From contig NZ_CP142884.1 in the NCBI RefSeq assembly GCF_040760075.1, positions 1,302,001 to 1,366,000 on the forward strand: a stretch of DNA of 64,000 nt. Reading direction: 5' to 3'. The notes under the pieces are model-generated. The model was not told the DNA's origin, did no database searches, and worked only from the letters and a program-made list of their open reading frames with translations. Of the stretch, positions 35,157-46,293 are shown piece by piece. Both the position numbers and the translations under genes were made by a program. Every line of letters starts with the position of its first letter. Positions within the stretch are counted from its first letter, which is position 1. Origin of the DNA: Sphingobacterium sp. R2. Its GTDB lineage: Bacteria > Bacteroidota > Bacteroidia > Sphingobacteriales > Sphingobacteriaceae.

Positions 35157-36458
35157 TTACAATCGTGCATCTACTAATTTCCGATCAAGTATACCTTTGA
35201 TATCAAATACAACAGAATTTTCCTTTTTCAGGTTGCTTAGATCTAAGTGTAAGAATTCTCTATGGCCTACAGCGAGTATAACAGCATCATAATCACCAAT
35301 TTCCGGAAGAGTTGATAATAATTCAATATTGAAATGTGATTTTACGTCCTCCACATTAACCCAAGGATCATATGCTTCTACCTTTAAGCCGAATTCCTGA
35401 AGGTCGTGAATCATGTCAATAACCTTACTGTTTCTTATGTCAGGACAATTCTCTTTGAATGTAATACCTAATACCAGCGCCTTGGCTCCATCAAATTTGA
35501 TGTTTTTCTGAATCATCAGCTTCACAACTTTTGAAGCAATGAATGAAGCGATCTGATCATTGACCTCCCTTCCAGATAATATAACGTGGGGATGATAACC
35601 CAGTTGTGTCGCTTTTTGAGCAAGATAATAGGGATCTACCGATATACAGTGCCCTCCGACTAATCCGGGCTTGAATTGGAGGAAATTATATTTGGTACCC
35701 GCCGCATCCAATACATCCTGCGTATCTATCCCTACACGATCAAAAATCAGAGCAAGCTCATTCATAAATGAAATATTTACATCACGCTGCGCATTTTCGA
35801 TCACTTTGGCAGCTTCTGCTACCTTAATTGAGGGCGCTAAGTGGGTTCCGGCCTCAATAATTTTTTTATATAAGCTATCCACGGCTAATCCTGCTTCTGG
35901 GGTACTTCCTGAAGTCACTTTTACCACTTTCTGAAGCGAGTTAACTTTATCGCCGGGATTAATCCTTTCAGGAGAATAACCAACATAAAAGTCTTGATTG
36001 AATGTTAATCCCGAATATTTCTCCAAAACCGGTATACATTCCTCTTCCGTACAGCCGGGATAGACTGTCGATTCATAAATAACAAGATCGCCAGGAATTA
36101 ACAGTTCGCCAATCATTTTTGATGCTCCGATTACTGGTGATAGGTCGGGTGAATTATAGCGGTCTATGGGAGTTGGGACTGTAACGATATAGACATTCGC
36201 ATCTGAAATATCTGCAGTAAGACTACTCGCATCATAACCCTTACTTTGATTTGATGTAACAAACAAATCTCTAACACGAGCTAGTTCTTTCTTATCAGTC
36301 TCTAATGTACGGTCAACCCCCTGCTTAAGCTCCTCAATGCGTGTTTTATTGATATCAAATCCAATCACCGGGAAAAAATCGGAAAATGCTATTGCCAATG
36401 GCAACCCAACATATCCTTGGCCGATGACGGCAATTTTTTTTACCTGAAAATCTCTCAT
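35157..36458 (-). CDS. Nucleotide sugar dehydrogenase (WbpA/TviB/WecC group)
   Basis: A 433-residue cytosolic enzyme of the UDP-glucose/GDP-mannose dehydrogenase family: Rossmann motif VIGQGYVGLP at residues 11-20 and catalytic Cys271 (GGHCISVDP). It oxidises the C6 alcohol of a nucleotide sugar twice to give a uronic acid. The sequence around the Cys is closer to the UDP-N-acetylhexosamine dehydrogenases than to UDP-glucose dehydrogenase, so a UDP-HexNAc substrate is likely (inference). It lies 34 bases after the glycosyltransferase gene on the same strand; the two probably make an acidic exopolysaccharide or its precursor. Confidence 0.92.
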   Translation of the reverse strand: MRDFQVKKIAVIGQGYVGLPLAIAFSDFFPVIGFDINKTRIEELKQGVDRTLETDKKELARVRDLFVTSNQSKGYDASSLTADISDANVYIVTVPTPIDRYNSPDLSPVIGASKMIGELLIPGDLVIYESTVYPGCTEEECIPVLEKYSGLTFNQDFYVGYSPERINPGDKVNSLQKVVKVTSGSTPEAGLAVDSLYKKIIEAGTHLAPSIKVAEAAKVIENAQRDVNISFMNELALIFDRVGIDTQDVLDAAGTKYNFLQFKPGLVGGHCISVDPYYLAQKATQLGYHPHVILSGREVNDQIASFIASKVVKLMIQKNIKFDGAKALVLGITFKENCPDIRNSKVIDMIHDLQEFGLKVEAYDPWVNVEDVKSHFNIELLSTLPEIGDYDAVILAVGHREFLHLDLSNLKKENSVVFDIKGILDRKLVDARL

Positions 36459-36492
36459 ATATAGCTGTAAATATACGTTCTTTGCATTAATT

Positions 36493-37938
36493 TTATCCCC
36501 TTGTCAACCAACCTCTACGTCCCGCCGTTGCTATCGCATATGGTGTAATCCAAAATAAACTGAAAGCATAGAATATACTGTAGCTATAAGCCCAGAAAGC
36601 TTCTTTGGCATTTGCATTTTTAGAGGCAAAGAAATATGCCTGGATACTCGAGAATATTAAAATACCTACCAATGTTGAACTCAAGAACATCAATGGATAA
36701 TGAAATACCGTCCAAAGCATAAGCAATAGCAATGGATAAGATAACAATACTTTTTTCCATTGCATTAGCAATAAAATGCGCGCTCCCCATTTAGGACCTT
36801 GACGGAAATTTTTAAATGCAAATTTACTCATGGCAATATTCTCACGTACATTACTTCTTTCCCAACGGATAAACATCTTGTATAGATTTTTATAACGTAC
36901 AGGTGTGTCTGTATAAACATATGCATTGGATTGAAATAAGACATGATATCCTTGTTTCAAAATCATATTGGTCATCGCACGATCTTCACCGATATCAGAT
37001 GGCTGCCCCATAAATGTTTGATTGATCCAATCTTCTAAACAGTTCATGACAGCTTCTTTGCGGTATCCCGAAAGCGCTCCTGGTGTACACATCACAGTAC
37101 CCAACATACTTTGTGCAGAACGTACAAATTCGAAGCTAAATACGAAGCTAACGTTGAGCATACGTGGAATGATTGCTTTTTTGGTATTTAACACACGCAC
37201 ATTTCCAGCTACGGCACCGCATTCTTTGTTTGTTACAAATGGGCTTGCCATATTTCGTATGGTGTCCTTTTTTACAATTGAGTCACTGTCAACTGTAATA
37301 AAGATCTCACCGGTCCCTAATTTAAAACCACGGTATAGGGCATGTCTCTTACCCATATTCTTAGGCTGTTTGTAGATCTCAACACGGTCACCAAGTTCCA
37401 TTTTGGCACGTTGTATCCATTCAAAAGTATTATCCTTGCTACCGTCGTCAATGGCAATGATTTGCAATTTTTTTTCGGGATAATCGCTGCTTGCCAAACT
37501 ATGTAATGTATCATAAACAAGGTGTCCCTCATTATACGCCGGCACAATAATAGTACATGTTGGCAATTCTTCATCAGATACCGATGCAATTGGCTTATAT
37601 TTCCGATGGAGTACAATCAGAAAAATTAAAAAACTGATAGCAATAACGGCAAGTAATATACCTAATCCGATAACAAATGTACCGCCGATACTATCTAAAC
37701 GTTGGAAACGTAACGCATCAAAGTCGGGTTGAAGCATGTATACGCCAAAGACCGACGCAAATAAGATGAAAAATGTTGCTCCAACAATACCATACTCTTT
37801 AGGACCAAAGTTACTTTCTTCCTCTTTGCGAACTTTATTTTCAGATCGCTTTTCTGCTGCATTTACATCATATACAGCAGGCTGCCATTGCTTGGTCATC
37901 TGCTTGGATACGATCGAGTTTTCTTTCATGTAATTCAT
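36493..37938 (-). CDS. Membrane glycosyltransferase family 2, processive type
   Basis: A 481-residue inner-membrane protein. Two membrane helices lie near residues 48-70 and 88-112. The cytosolic GT2 domain has CTIIVPAYNEGHLVYDTLHS, the metal motif TVDSDS, the acceptor motif GEDRAM and the (R/Q)xxRW-like motif FIRWERSNVRE. About four further helices follow from residue 395. This layout is shared by hyaluronan, chitin and cellulose-type synthases that make a polysaccharide and export it through their own membrane part. With a nucleotide-sugar dehydrogenase next to it, a uronic-acid polymer is plausible. The polymer cannot be named from sequence. Confidence 0.9.
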   Translation of the reverse strand: MNYMKENSIVSKQMTKQWQPAVYDVNAAEKRSENKVRKEEESNFGPKEYGIVGATFFILFASVFGVYMLQPDFDALRFQRLDSIGGTFVIGLGILLAVIAISFLIFLIVLHRKYKPIASVSDEELPTCTIIVPAYNEGHLVYDTLHSLASSDYPEKKLQIIAIDDGSKDNTFEWIQRAKMELGDRVEIYKQPKNMGKRHALYRGFKLGTGEIFITVDSDSIVKKDTIRNMASPFVTNKECGAVAGNVRVLNTKKAIIPRMLNVSFVFSFEFVRSAQSMLGTVMCTPGALSGYRKEAVMNCLEDWINQTFMGQPSDIGEDRAMTNMILKQGYHVLFQSNAYVYTDTPVRYKNLYKMFIRWERSNVRENIAMSKFAFKNFRQGPKWGARILLLMQWKKVLLSYPLLLLMLWTVFHYPLMFLSSTLVGILIFSSIQAYFFASKNANAKEAFWAYSYSIFYAFSLFWITPYAIATAGRRGWLTRG

Positions 37939-38304
37939 AACCGTTCTATTTTAGATACACATTCGTTTTTTCAATCTTTAATTTGATATCGCTTCTGATA
38001 TCTTTTGTAATGAAAATATTACGATTCCATAAACGCAAAACACATGCCTTTATTTTGTTCCAAAAATCAGGTTCGATCTATTAATGTAACGTTCTTGATA
38101 CAATATGTTTTGATTCAAAATGTTGATTATTAATGGTTTATTTTTTAATTGTTTAGGATGTTACGTGAAATGTGACATCAATTGAATGGATAGATTTTTA
38201 AGATTTTTTAACATTTATTGGCTTTTTTTCAATGTATTCTGTCAGTATTTGTAGCTGACTGTTTACGAAAGGGGGCACTTTAACAATTGAAAAAAGAATG
38301 AAAA
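37939..38304. other. Intergenic region upstream of the glycosyltransferase operon
   Basis: A 366-base AT-rich stretch without a gene. It must hold the promoter of the glycosyltransferase gene (minus strand), which I cannot place with confidence. I see no repeat or RNA structure in it. Confidence 0.4.
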
Positions 38305-38333
38305 AAAAGACGCTCGCTAATGCGGGCGTCTTT
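38305..38333 (-). terminator. Terminator of prfB
   Basis: A stem of GACGC and CGC with a 4-base TAAT loop region, followed on the minus strand by a run of eight T. It lies directly downstream of the prfB stop. Confidence 0.85.
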
Positions 38334-38356
38334 CGGGTCATCAATTTTCTAATTTT

Positions 38357-39440
38357 TTACCCGCCAAATTCCATGAGGTAATTTTTCAGGAAATCATTGA
38401 GATCACCGTCTAACACAGCTTGTGTATTGGATGTCTCGTAATTTGTCCTTAAATCTTTAATTAATTTATAGGGATGTAAAACATAGTTTCGAATTTGGGA
38501 ACCCCATTCGATTTTCTTTTTATTCCCTTCAATAGCAGCTGTAGCTTCCTGGCGTTTACGCATTTCAATCTCATAAAGTTGTGATTTCAATAAACGCATC
38601 GCATTTTCCTTATTTTGTAATTGCGATCTGGATTCCTGATTCTTAATAATAATACCCGTGGGCTTGTGGTGTAATCGAACTGCGGTTTCCACTTTATTTA
38701 CATTCTGCCCACCTGCACCACCAGAACGGAAAGTATCCCATTCAATTTCAGAATCTTTCACATCGATCTCAATATTATCATCGATCAAGGGATAGACATA
38801 GACTGATGCAAAAGAAGTGTGGCGTTTTGCGTTGGAATCAAATGGGGAAATCCGAACGAGCCTATGTACACCGTTTTCTCCCTTGAGGTAGCCGTAAGCA
38901 AAATCACCCGATATCTGAAGAGTAACACTCTTGATGCCGGCTACATCACCTTCCTGAGAATCTTGCTCGGTTACTTTATAACCGTTTTTCTCACCCCACA
39001 TAATATACATCCGCATCAGCATGGCAGCCCAGTCGCAGCTTTCAGTACCGCCTGCACCGGCAGTAATCTGTAAGATTGCATCCAGCTGATCTTCTTCAGC
39101 ACTAAGCATATTTTTAAATTCGAGCTCCTCGACTTTTTCTAAAGCGAGTTGATATTGGTCGTCCACTTCCTTTTCGCTCGCATCGCCCGATTGGTAGAAT
39201 TCATACATGACATAGGCGTCTTCAACCGCCGCTGCAACTTCGTCGAAGTGGTCTGTCCATACCTTTTGGTTTTTTATGGCCAGAAGTATTTTCTCTGCCG
39301 CTTTGGAATCATCCCAAAAACTTGCTTCAAGCGTAATCGCTTGATCTCTTTCTATTTCTTCTTTGCGTGCATCGATGTCAAAGATGCCTCCTCAGGGAAG
39401 TCACACGATCCCTCAAGTCTTGAATTTGTTCTTTTGTCAT
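38357..39440 (-). CDS. prfB: Peptide chain release factor 2, with programmed +1 frameshift
   Basis: The gene is split between two frames. From the ATG at 39440, 20 codons (starting [20 protein letters not shown]) run into an in-frame TGA at 39380-39378. The slip site is CTT TGA C (39383-39377), with AGGAGG at 39392-39387, three bases before the CTT, as in E. coli. Skipping one base gives GAC and continues in the frame to 38357, for about 360 residues. The SPF motif ([14 protein letters not shown]) and GGQ ([12 protein letters not shown]) are present. RF2 releases the chain at UGA and UAA. Low RF2 lets the ribosome shift at the UGA, so the gene controls itself. Confidence 0.97.
39377..39392 (-). 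promoter_or_regulatory. prfB frameshift signal
   Basis: AGGAGG, 3-base spacer CAT, then CTTTGAC. The internal Shine-Dalgarno-like sequence pushes the ribosome forward by one base at the UGA when RF2 is scarce. Confidence 0.95.
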
Positions 39441-39647
39441 ATCCGCTAAAGTATAAATTTTAATTAATAAATTCATGCCCCTATCAAGAACTTAACGTTG
39501 AATATCCGTTGGTAAATAGGGATATGTGACCTTTTTTTTTAGTTTTGGTATTGACAGCAGAATAAACCTTCATTTGAGGAGCTACACTCCGTGTATTATA
39601 GCGATCTAGAAGGCTCTTATTGATGTTTAAAACAAATATTTTAGTAA

Positions 39648-41321
<1,674 letters not shown>

Positions 41322-41361
41322 AATTTCTGCGATCTGAAGTAGATCATGAGTGAAACATAGG

Positions 41362-41402
41362 AAGCGTGGCTGTTCAACTTTTGGACAGCCACGCTTTTTT
41401 TT
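41362..41402 (+). terminator. Rho-independent terminator of pgi
   Basis: AAGCGTGGCTGT (41362-41373) pairs with ACAGCCACGCTT (41385-41396), followed by a T-run. Confidence 0.92.
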
Positions 41403-41487
41403 AATTATAGGTGTATTCGACCACAATATTTTTCAACGATCTAATTTGTATAACTGTTACCATCTGATTTTTTGGATAACTTCATTG

Positions 41488-43404
41488 CTATACTTTTTTA
41501 TGCTGTATTCGGATAGCATTTAAAATCGCCAAGAGTGCGACTCCGACATCCGCTATAACCGCTTCCCAAAGTGTTGCAACACCACCGGCACCAAGGATCA
41601 AAACAATGACCTTTACGCCCATTGCCAAGATTACATTCTGCCAGACAATATTGCGGGTTATTTTTCCGATTTTGATGGCCGATAAGATCTTGTTGGGCTC
41701 ATCGTTCTGGATTACGATATCAGCTGTTTCTATCGTCGCATCAGCACCCAGTCCACCCATTGCGATGCCTACCTGTGCTAACGCAACTACTGGTGCATCA
41801 TTTACACCATCACCGGCAAAGGCAACATGGCGTCCTTGATCGAGCAGTTGCTGTACATGGCTAACCTTATCCTCAGGGAGGAGGTCTCCATAGGCCTCGT
41901 TCAGCCCCAGCTCTTTGGCTACCTCGTTTACCACCGCTGTTTTATCGCCAGATAACATAACGGTATAAAGACCTTGCGCACGCATTGCCTGAATGACAGC
42001 CTTCGATCCTGGTTTAATTCGGTCTGCAACGGTTATATAACCTGCATATTGGCCGTCGATGGCGAGCATTACAATGGAATAGACCATTTTCCTCAACTCA
42101 TCAGGGTAGCTAATATTGTATTTGTCCAGTAGCTTGCTGTTGCCTGCTAGTGTTTTCTTTCCATTCACCGTAGCACAAAGTCCATGACCTGCAATTTCCT
42201 GAATATTTTCCGTTTTTAGGGCTGTGCTGCCTGGATTATAGCTGGCTATCGCCTTTGCAATGGGATGTGTGGAATGTACCTCTATTGCTTTTGCATAATC
42301 CAATAATTCTTGGGGATCTCCGTTGACTGCAACAACCTCCGTTACTTCAAATACCCCCGCTGTGAGTGTACCTGTTTTATCCATTACTACAGTATCAACT
42401 GCGGTAATGGCATCGAGGAAGTTGCCTCCCTTAAATAATATTCCGTTTCGCGAGGCTAAGCCTATGCCTCCAAAATACCCCAAGGGGATAGAAACAACCA
42501 GCGCACAGGGGCAGCTAATCACCAAGAAGACCAAACTCCGATAGAACCAGTCCTTAAAACTATAGTCATCAACAAAGCATAGGGGTACAATAAGCACCAA
42601 TAGAGCAAGGCTAAAAATTATCGGCACATATACTTTGGCAAATTTGGCAATAAACAACTGCGTTTTGGATTTACGTGCTGTAGCATCTTGTACCATTTCG
42701 AGAATTTTGCTCAACTTGCTATCCTCAAATTTGTTGGAGACCTCGATCTCCACAACCGTTTCCAAATTAATCATCCCCGCAAAAACCGTTTCACCCCTAT
42801 ATTTTGTGTCAGGTTTACTCTCTCCCGTCAAAGCCGCGGTATTAAATGTGGCCTTCTCTGTGTTTAACTTACCATCAAGGGCCACCTTTTCGCCTGCTTT
42901 TACCAAGATGGTGTCGCCAGGTAAGACAGTTTTTGGATTTACTTGTTGCTGTTGTCCATTTCGCACTACAGTCACAGTATCGGGACGGATATCCAATAGT
43001 GATTTGATCGATTTTTTGGCATTGTCTACGGCGGTGTCCTGAAACCATTCTCCGATTTGGTAGAATACCATCACCGCAACACCTTCTTCAAATTCTCCAA
43101 TAGCGAATGCACCTAAGGTCGCCACAGTCATCAAAAAGAATTCATTAAAAATATCCCCCCTTTTTGCCTTACGGAAAGCCATCAGGATAACGGGTATTCC
43201 CGCAAGCAGGTAAGCGATGCTATTTAAGGCCAAACTGATTCCCGACGGAAGAGTGATCTTGAAAGCATATTTCAGTAGAAGTAAAGTAAGCAGGATGAAA
43301 AGAGCGATGAGCAACTTGCTCTGTGCAGTCCACCAAGGCTGCTCCTCTGTGGTGGAGGAGTGCTCGTGTGTGGCATTGCTATGCTCGTGGTTGTGTTCAC
43401 ACAT
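41488..43404 (-). CDS. P1B-type metal-exporting ATPase (Zn/Cd type)
   Basis: A 638-residue inner-membrane pump. The start is His-rich (MCEHNHEHSNATHEHSS) and there is no CxxC heavy-metal-associated domain; the His cluster may bind metal instead. The membrane metal site is SCPCAL, the phosphorylation site DKTGTL, and the hinge GDGVNDAPVVALAQVGIAMG. The CPC motif fits Zn, Cd, Pb or Cu; the closing helix (AVIADVGVALLAILNAIRI), with an Asp in the last segment, points to the Zn/Cd/Pb class. It lowers toxic metal in the cytosol. No metal sensor gene is beside it. Confidence 0.93.
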   Translation of the reverse strand: MCEHNHEHSNATHEHSSTTEEQPWWTAQSKLLIALFILLTLLLLKYAFKITLPSGISLALNSIAYLLAGIPVILMAFRKAKRGDIFNEFFLMTVATLGAFAIGEFEEGVAVMVFYQIGEWFQDTAVDNAKKSIKSLLDIRPDTVTVVRNGQQQQVNPKTVLPGDTILVKAGEKVALDGKLNTEKATFNTAALTGESKPDTKYRGETVFAGMINLETVVEIEVSNKFEDSKLSKILEMVQDATARKSKTQLFIAKFAKVYVPIIFSLALLVLIVPLCFVDDYSFKDWFYRSLVFLVISCPCALVVSIPLGYFGGIGLASRNGILFKGGNFLDAITAVDTVVMDKTGTLTAGVFEVTEVVAVNGDPQELLDYAKAIEVHSTHPIAKAIASYNPGSTALKTENIQEIAGHGLCATVNGKKTLAGNSKLLDKYNISYPDELRKMVYSIVMLAIDGQYAGYITVADRIKPGSKAVIQAMRAQGLYTVMLSGDKTAVVNEVAKELGLNEAYGDLLPEDKVSHVQQLLDQGRHVAFAGDGVNDAPVVALAQVGIAMGGLGADATIETADIVIQNDEPNKILSAIKIGKITRNIVWQNVILAMGVKVIVLILGAGGVATLWEAVIADVGVALLAILNAIRIQHKKV

Positions 43405-43517
43405 ATATTAGCTTTTCTTTTTAAAAATTAAATTTAACGATTTCTGCCGTAAATAGCGAGCGGATTGCAGATAGGGATGTGGTATTAATAGGCTGAGGTT
43501 AAGAATAAGAAATAAAA

Positions 43518-43549
43518 AAGGCGTTCATATCAATTGATTTGAACACCTT
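43518..43549 (-). terminator. Terminator of the 43572-43913 gene
   Basis: A 10-bp stem with one G-U pair around a 12-base loop; on the minus strand it ends in a T-run. Confidence 0.75.
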
Positions 43550-43571
43550 CAACTACGTAATATAATGTATT

Positions 43572-43913
43572 TTAATCTTTTGATATACTACCAACAATCA
43601 TTTCTAATAGGGCAACGACGATGGCAAATAGCGCGGCAGTCCAAAAGCCATCTACATCAAATTTTGAACCGAGTAGCCAATCTGACAGCAGAACCATCAA
43701 TACTGTAATAATAAAGGATACCAAACCCAGCGTTAGCCAATTTAACGGGAACGTAAATAACCGTAAAATCGATCCTACAGTTGCGTTGACAAATCCAATC
43801 ACAAGTCCGGTAACAATGGCCCAGCCAAATCCAGCAACATGAGCGCCCGGGACAAGCCAGCAGGCAACTGCCACGACCAACCCGGTAAGTAGAAGACTAA
43901 TAATAAATTTCAT
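43572..43913 (-). CDS. Small four-helix membrane protein (Phage_holin_4_2/YvlD-like)
   Basis: A 113-residue protein made almost wholly of four hydrophobic segments. The pattern AIVTGLVIGFVNATVGSILR followed by FPLNWLTLGL matches the holin-4-like (YvlD/DUF360) family. Despite the family name there is no phage gene nearby, and members are common chromosomal proteins of unknown role, some linked to envelope stress. It stands alone, divergent from the DUF2147 gene. Confidence 0.85.
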   Translation of the reverse strand: MKFIISLLLTGLVVAVACWLVPGAHVAGFGWAIVTGLVIGFVNATVGSILRLFTFPLNWLTLGLVSFIITVLMVLLSDWLLGSKFDVDGFWTAALFAIVVALLEMIVGSISKD

Positions 43914-44183
43914 AATATGTGCTAATTTATGTAAATAGTTAAAAAAGAAATAATATGATTATAATATTGCAAACCCAATGCCAAACTTTATTTATCGAAT
44001 GAATTCTGGGTATTGCGAAGAAAAGGCTTTTTATACGCGTTATCTGCTGAATCGGATAATCATTTTTTATTGGTAACTAGCTATAGTTTTATATTGAATA
44101 TATGCGGGCATAGTAAATATTTCTTATCTTTATTTATAAAGAATTTATACAGAGCTTCACATGCTCATAAAAATAATAAACCC

Positions 44184-44609
44184 ATGAAGAAAATTATGAT
44201 GTCATTCCTAATGTTGCTGATTACAGTAACATTATTTGCGCAAACAGATCCCATCATCGGAAAATGGGAAAATCCAAGTGGCGAAGGCCGTGTTGAAATT
44301 TACAAAAAAGGCGATAAGTTTTTTGGTAAACTGTATTGGCTCAAATTTCCAAACAACGAAGCAGGTCAGCCAAAGAAAGATATAAAAAATCCCGATAAAG
44401 CACTACAGGGCAGAAATGTACAAGGCCTGGAGATCTTGACCAATTTTGAAAAAGATGGCAGTACCTATGTTGACGGAAAGATTTACGACCCCAAATCAGG
44501 CAAAACATATAGCTGTAAGATGACGCTAAAGGGAGATAAGCTTGATATCAGGGGCTATATGGGCGTGAGCCTGCTGGGACGTACAGAGACATGGAAAAGA
44601 ATTCATTAA
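44184..44609 (+). CDS. DUF2147 exported protein
   Basis: I chose the ATG at 44184 (MKKIMMSFLMLLITVTLFAQ), which gives 141 residues with a signal peptide cleaved after FAQ. The mature part matches DUF2147: DPIIGKWENPSGEGRVEIYK, then YDPKSGKTYSCKMTLKGDKL and RGYMGVSLLGRTETWKR. It is a small lipocalin-like barrel placed in the periplasm. Function is unknown. Monocistronic, ended by the hairpin at 44668-44710. Confidence 0.9.
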   Translation: MKKIMMSFLMLLITVTLFAQTDPIIGKWENPSGEGRVEIYKKGDKFFGKLYWLKFPNNEAGQPKKDIKNPDKALQGRNVQGLEILTNFEKDGSTYVDGKIYDPKSGKTYSCKMTLKGDKLDIRGYMGVSLLGRTETWKRIH

Positions 44610-44667
44610 CAACTGTAACAGCCGCCAAATCAGCATAGTCCGCTAGCAGGCACAGCTGCGGTCACGG

Positions 44668-44710
44668 CCAAAAAGGCAATTTATTCCATAGCAGTAAATT
44701 GCCTTTTTGG
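44668..44710. terminator. Bidirectional terminator downstream of DUF2147 gene
   Basis: A perfect 16-bp stem (44668-44683 with 44695-44710) and an 11-base loop; A-run and T-run inside the arms. Confidence 0.85.
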
Positions 44711-44763
44711 TTTTGTGCGGGAATTACAGTATTTTCATCCCTACAAATCCTAATATTAGCTTT

Positions 44764-46011
44764 ATGGCCGTAAAAATGTCTTATGTTGAGAATGTCAAGC
44801 TTGCACTACAGTCTATTGTAGGAAATAAGCTGCGCACATTTCTGACAGCACTGATTATTGCCATAGGAATGATGGCTCTTATAGGGGTGCTGACCTCGAT
44901 AGATGCCATGAAGAATTCCCTGACAGATTCCTTTTCATCGATGGGGTCAAACTCTTTTAACATCCGCAACCGGGGGCTCAATGTTCGCATCGGGAATGAG
45001 GGGACGCGCTCCAAAGTCTTCGCTAATATAACCTATGCGCAGTCCGCTCGATTTAAACAAGATTTTCACTTTAATGCGTTGACATCAGTTAGTGCCAATG
45101 TGAGCTGGACTACGACTGCAAAATTTCAATCCAAAAAGACAAACCCCAATATCGGCCTGATAGGTACCGATGAAAATTATCTACAGACCTCGGGTTATGT
45201 TATCAGCGAAGGCCGTAATTTTTCCACTAGGGAGGTAGAAACCGGCAGTGGTGTTATTATCATCGGCAGTGAAGTCAGTAAAATGCTTTTCAATGAAATC
45301 ATTGATCCCGTGGGGCAGTTTATTACCGTTAACAATATTCGTTATTTGGTTATCGGGGTATTAAAAAGTAAAGGTTCCTCTGCGGGGATGGGGGGAGATA
45401 GGGCATGTTTTATTCCGCTGATCAAGGCAAGGTCGGTGATGCAGGGTGCCGAGCCGTCCTATGTGATCACGGTTTCTTCCAACGATCCGATGCGATTGGA
45501 AGCGGCCATTGGCGAAGCTACTATCGTGTTTAGAAATATCCGTGGATTGGCCTCCAGGCAAACCAACGATTTTGAAATTACCAAGTCCGATGCGGTTGCC
45601 CAGATGCTGATGCAGAATATGGCAATGGTCACTTTAGGAGCTGTAGTGATTGCCTTTATCACCCTTGTAGGGGCTTCCATCGGATTGATGAATATTATGC
45701 TTGTTTCGGTCACCGAGCGCACACGCGAGATCGGCATACGTAAGGCAATCGGTGCAACACCGAGTGTTATCCGTAAACAATTTTTGATGGAAGCCATTGT
45801 GATTTGCATGATCGGTGGTGTTGCCGGAATTTTTATAGGTATTCTGATCGGTAATATCCTGGCCCTGCAGCTCGGTACATCTTTTATAATACCGTGGGGA
45901 GCGATTATTATGGGCTTTGCGGTATGTGGACTCGTTGGGATGTTGTCGGGTTATTACCCAGCCTCAAAAGCATCTAAACTGGATCCGGTCGATGCGCTCC
46001 GATACGAATAA
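44764..46011 (+). CDS. MacB/FtsX-type ABC transporter permease
   Basis: A 415-residue inner-membrane protein from the ATG at 44764 (a second ATG at 44776 is possible). One membrane helix near residues 22-45, a large periplasmic MacB-PCD domain (about 50-270) and three helices in the FtsX domain (about 285-405; VTERTREIGIRKAIGATPSV is the family's signature turn). Such permeases work with a separate ATPase to move signals or substrates across the envelope by periplasmic mechanotransmission. No ATPase gene is adjacent, so the partner must be encoded elsewhere. Confidence 0.9.
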   Translation: MAVKMSYVENVKLALQSIVGNKLRTFLTALIIAIGMMALIGVLTSIDAMKNSLTDSFSSMGSNSFNIRNRGLNVRIGNEGTRSKVFANITYAQSARFKQDFHFNALTSVSANVSWTTTAKFQSKKTNPNIGLIGTDENYLQTSGYVISEGRNFSTREVETGSGVIIIGSEVSKMLFNEIIDPVGQFITVNNIRYLVIGVLKSKGSSAGMGGDRACFIPLIKARSVMQGAEPSYVITVSSNDPMRLEAAIGEATIVFRNIRGLASRQTNDFEITKSDAVAQMLMQNMAMVTLGAVVIAFITLVGASIGLMNIMLVSVTERTREIGIRKAIGATPSVIRKQFLMEAIVICMIGGVAGIFIGILIGNILALQLGTSFIIPWGAIIMGFAVCGLVGMLSGYYPASKASKLDPVDALRYE

Positions 46012-46293
46012 CCTATCCCTCTGCTTTCAGTAATTTAATTGCTTTTAGGAGCGATAAGAAATTACTTTTAAGAAACATAAGACCTTTTGTTACACGATGG
46101 CTTTTACGCTTATTCGTGTTTTTTTTATTGGCGCTGCAGAGCGGGGACAAAAGCGCATTTTATGCAATCGGTTTAATATGACCAAATCATTGATTTGGTA
46201 TAAATTCTCCGTGAATAACGTTCATCTGGGAAGGTAACACAAGTTATTCCAATGAAAAAACTGTAATATTGTACAAAAAATTAAAATCGAATT

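Noticed and set aside
38357..39208. prfB as a 283-residue protein starting at MYEF
   Set aside because: The N-terminal domain is encoded upstream through the +1 frameshift; the internal ATG is not the start.
43572..43913. Prophage, from the holin-like family name
   Set aside because: No phage gene nearby and the family is common on chromosomes.
46180..46199. Inverted repeat ACCAAATC/GATTTGGT before kbl
   Set aside because: Eight-base arms are too short to claim an operator without a second copy.
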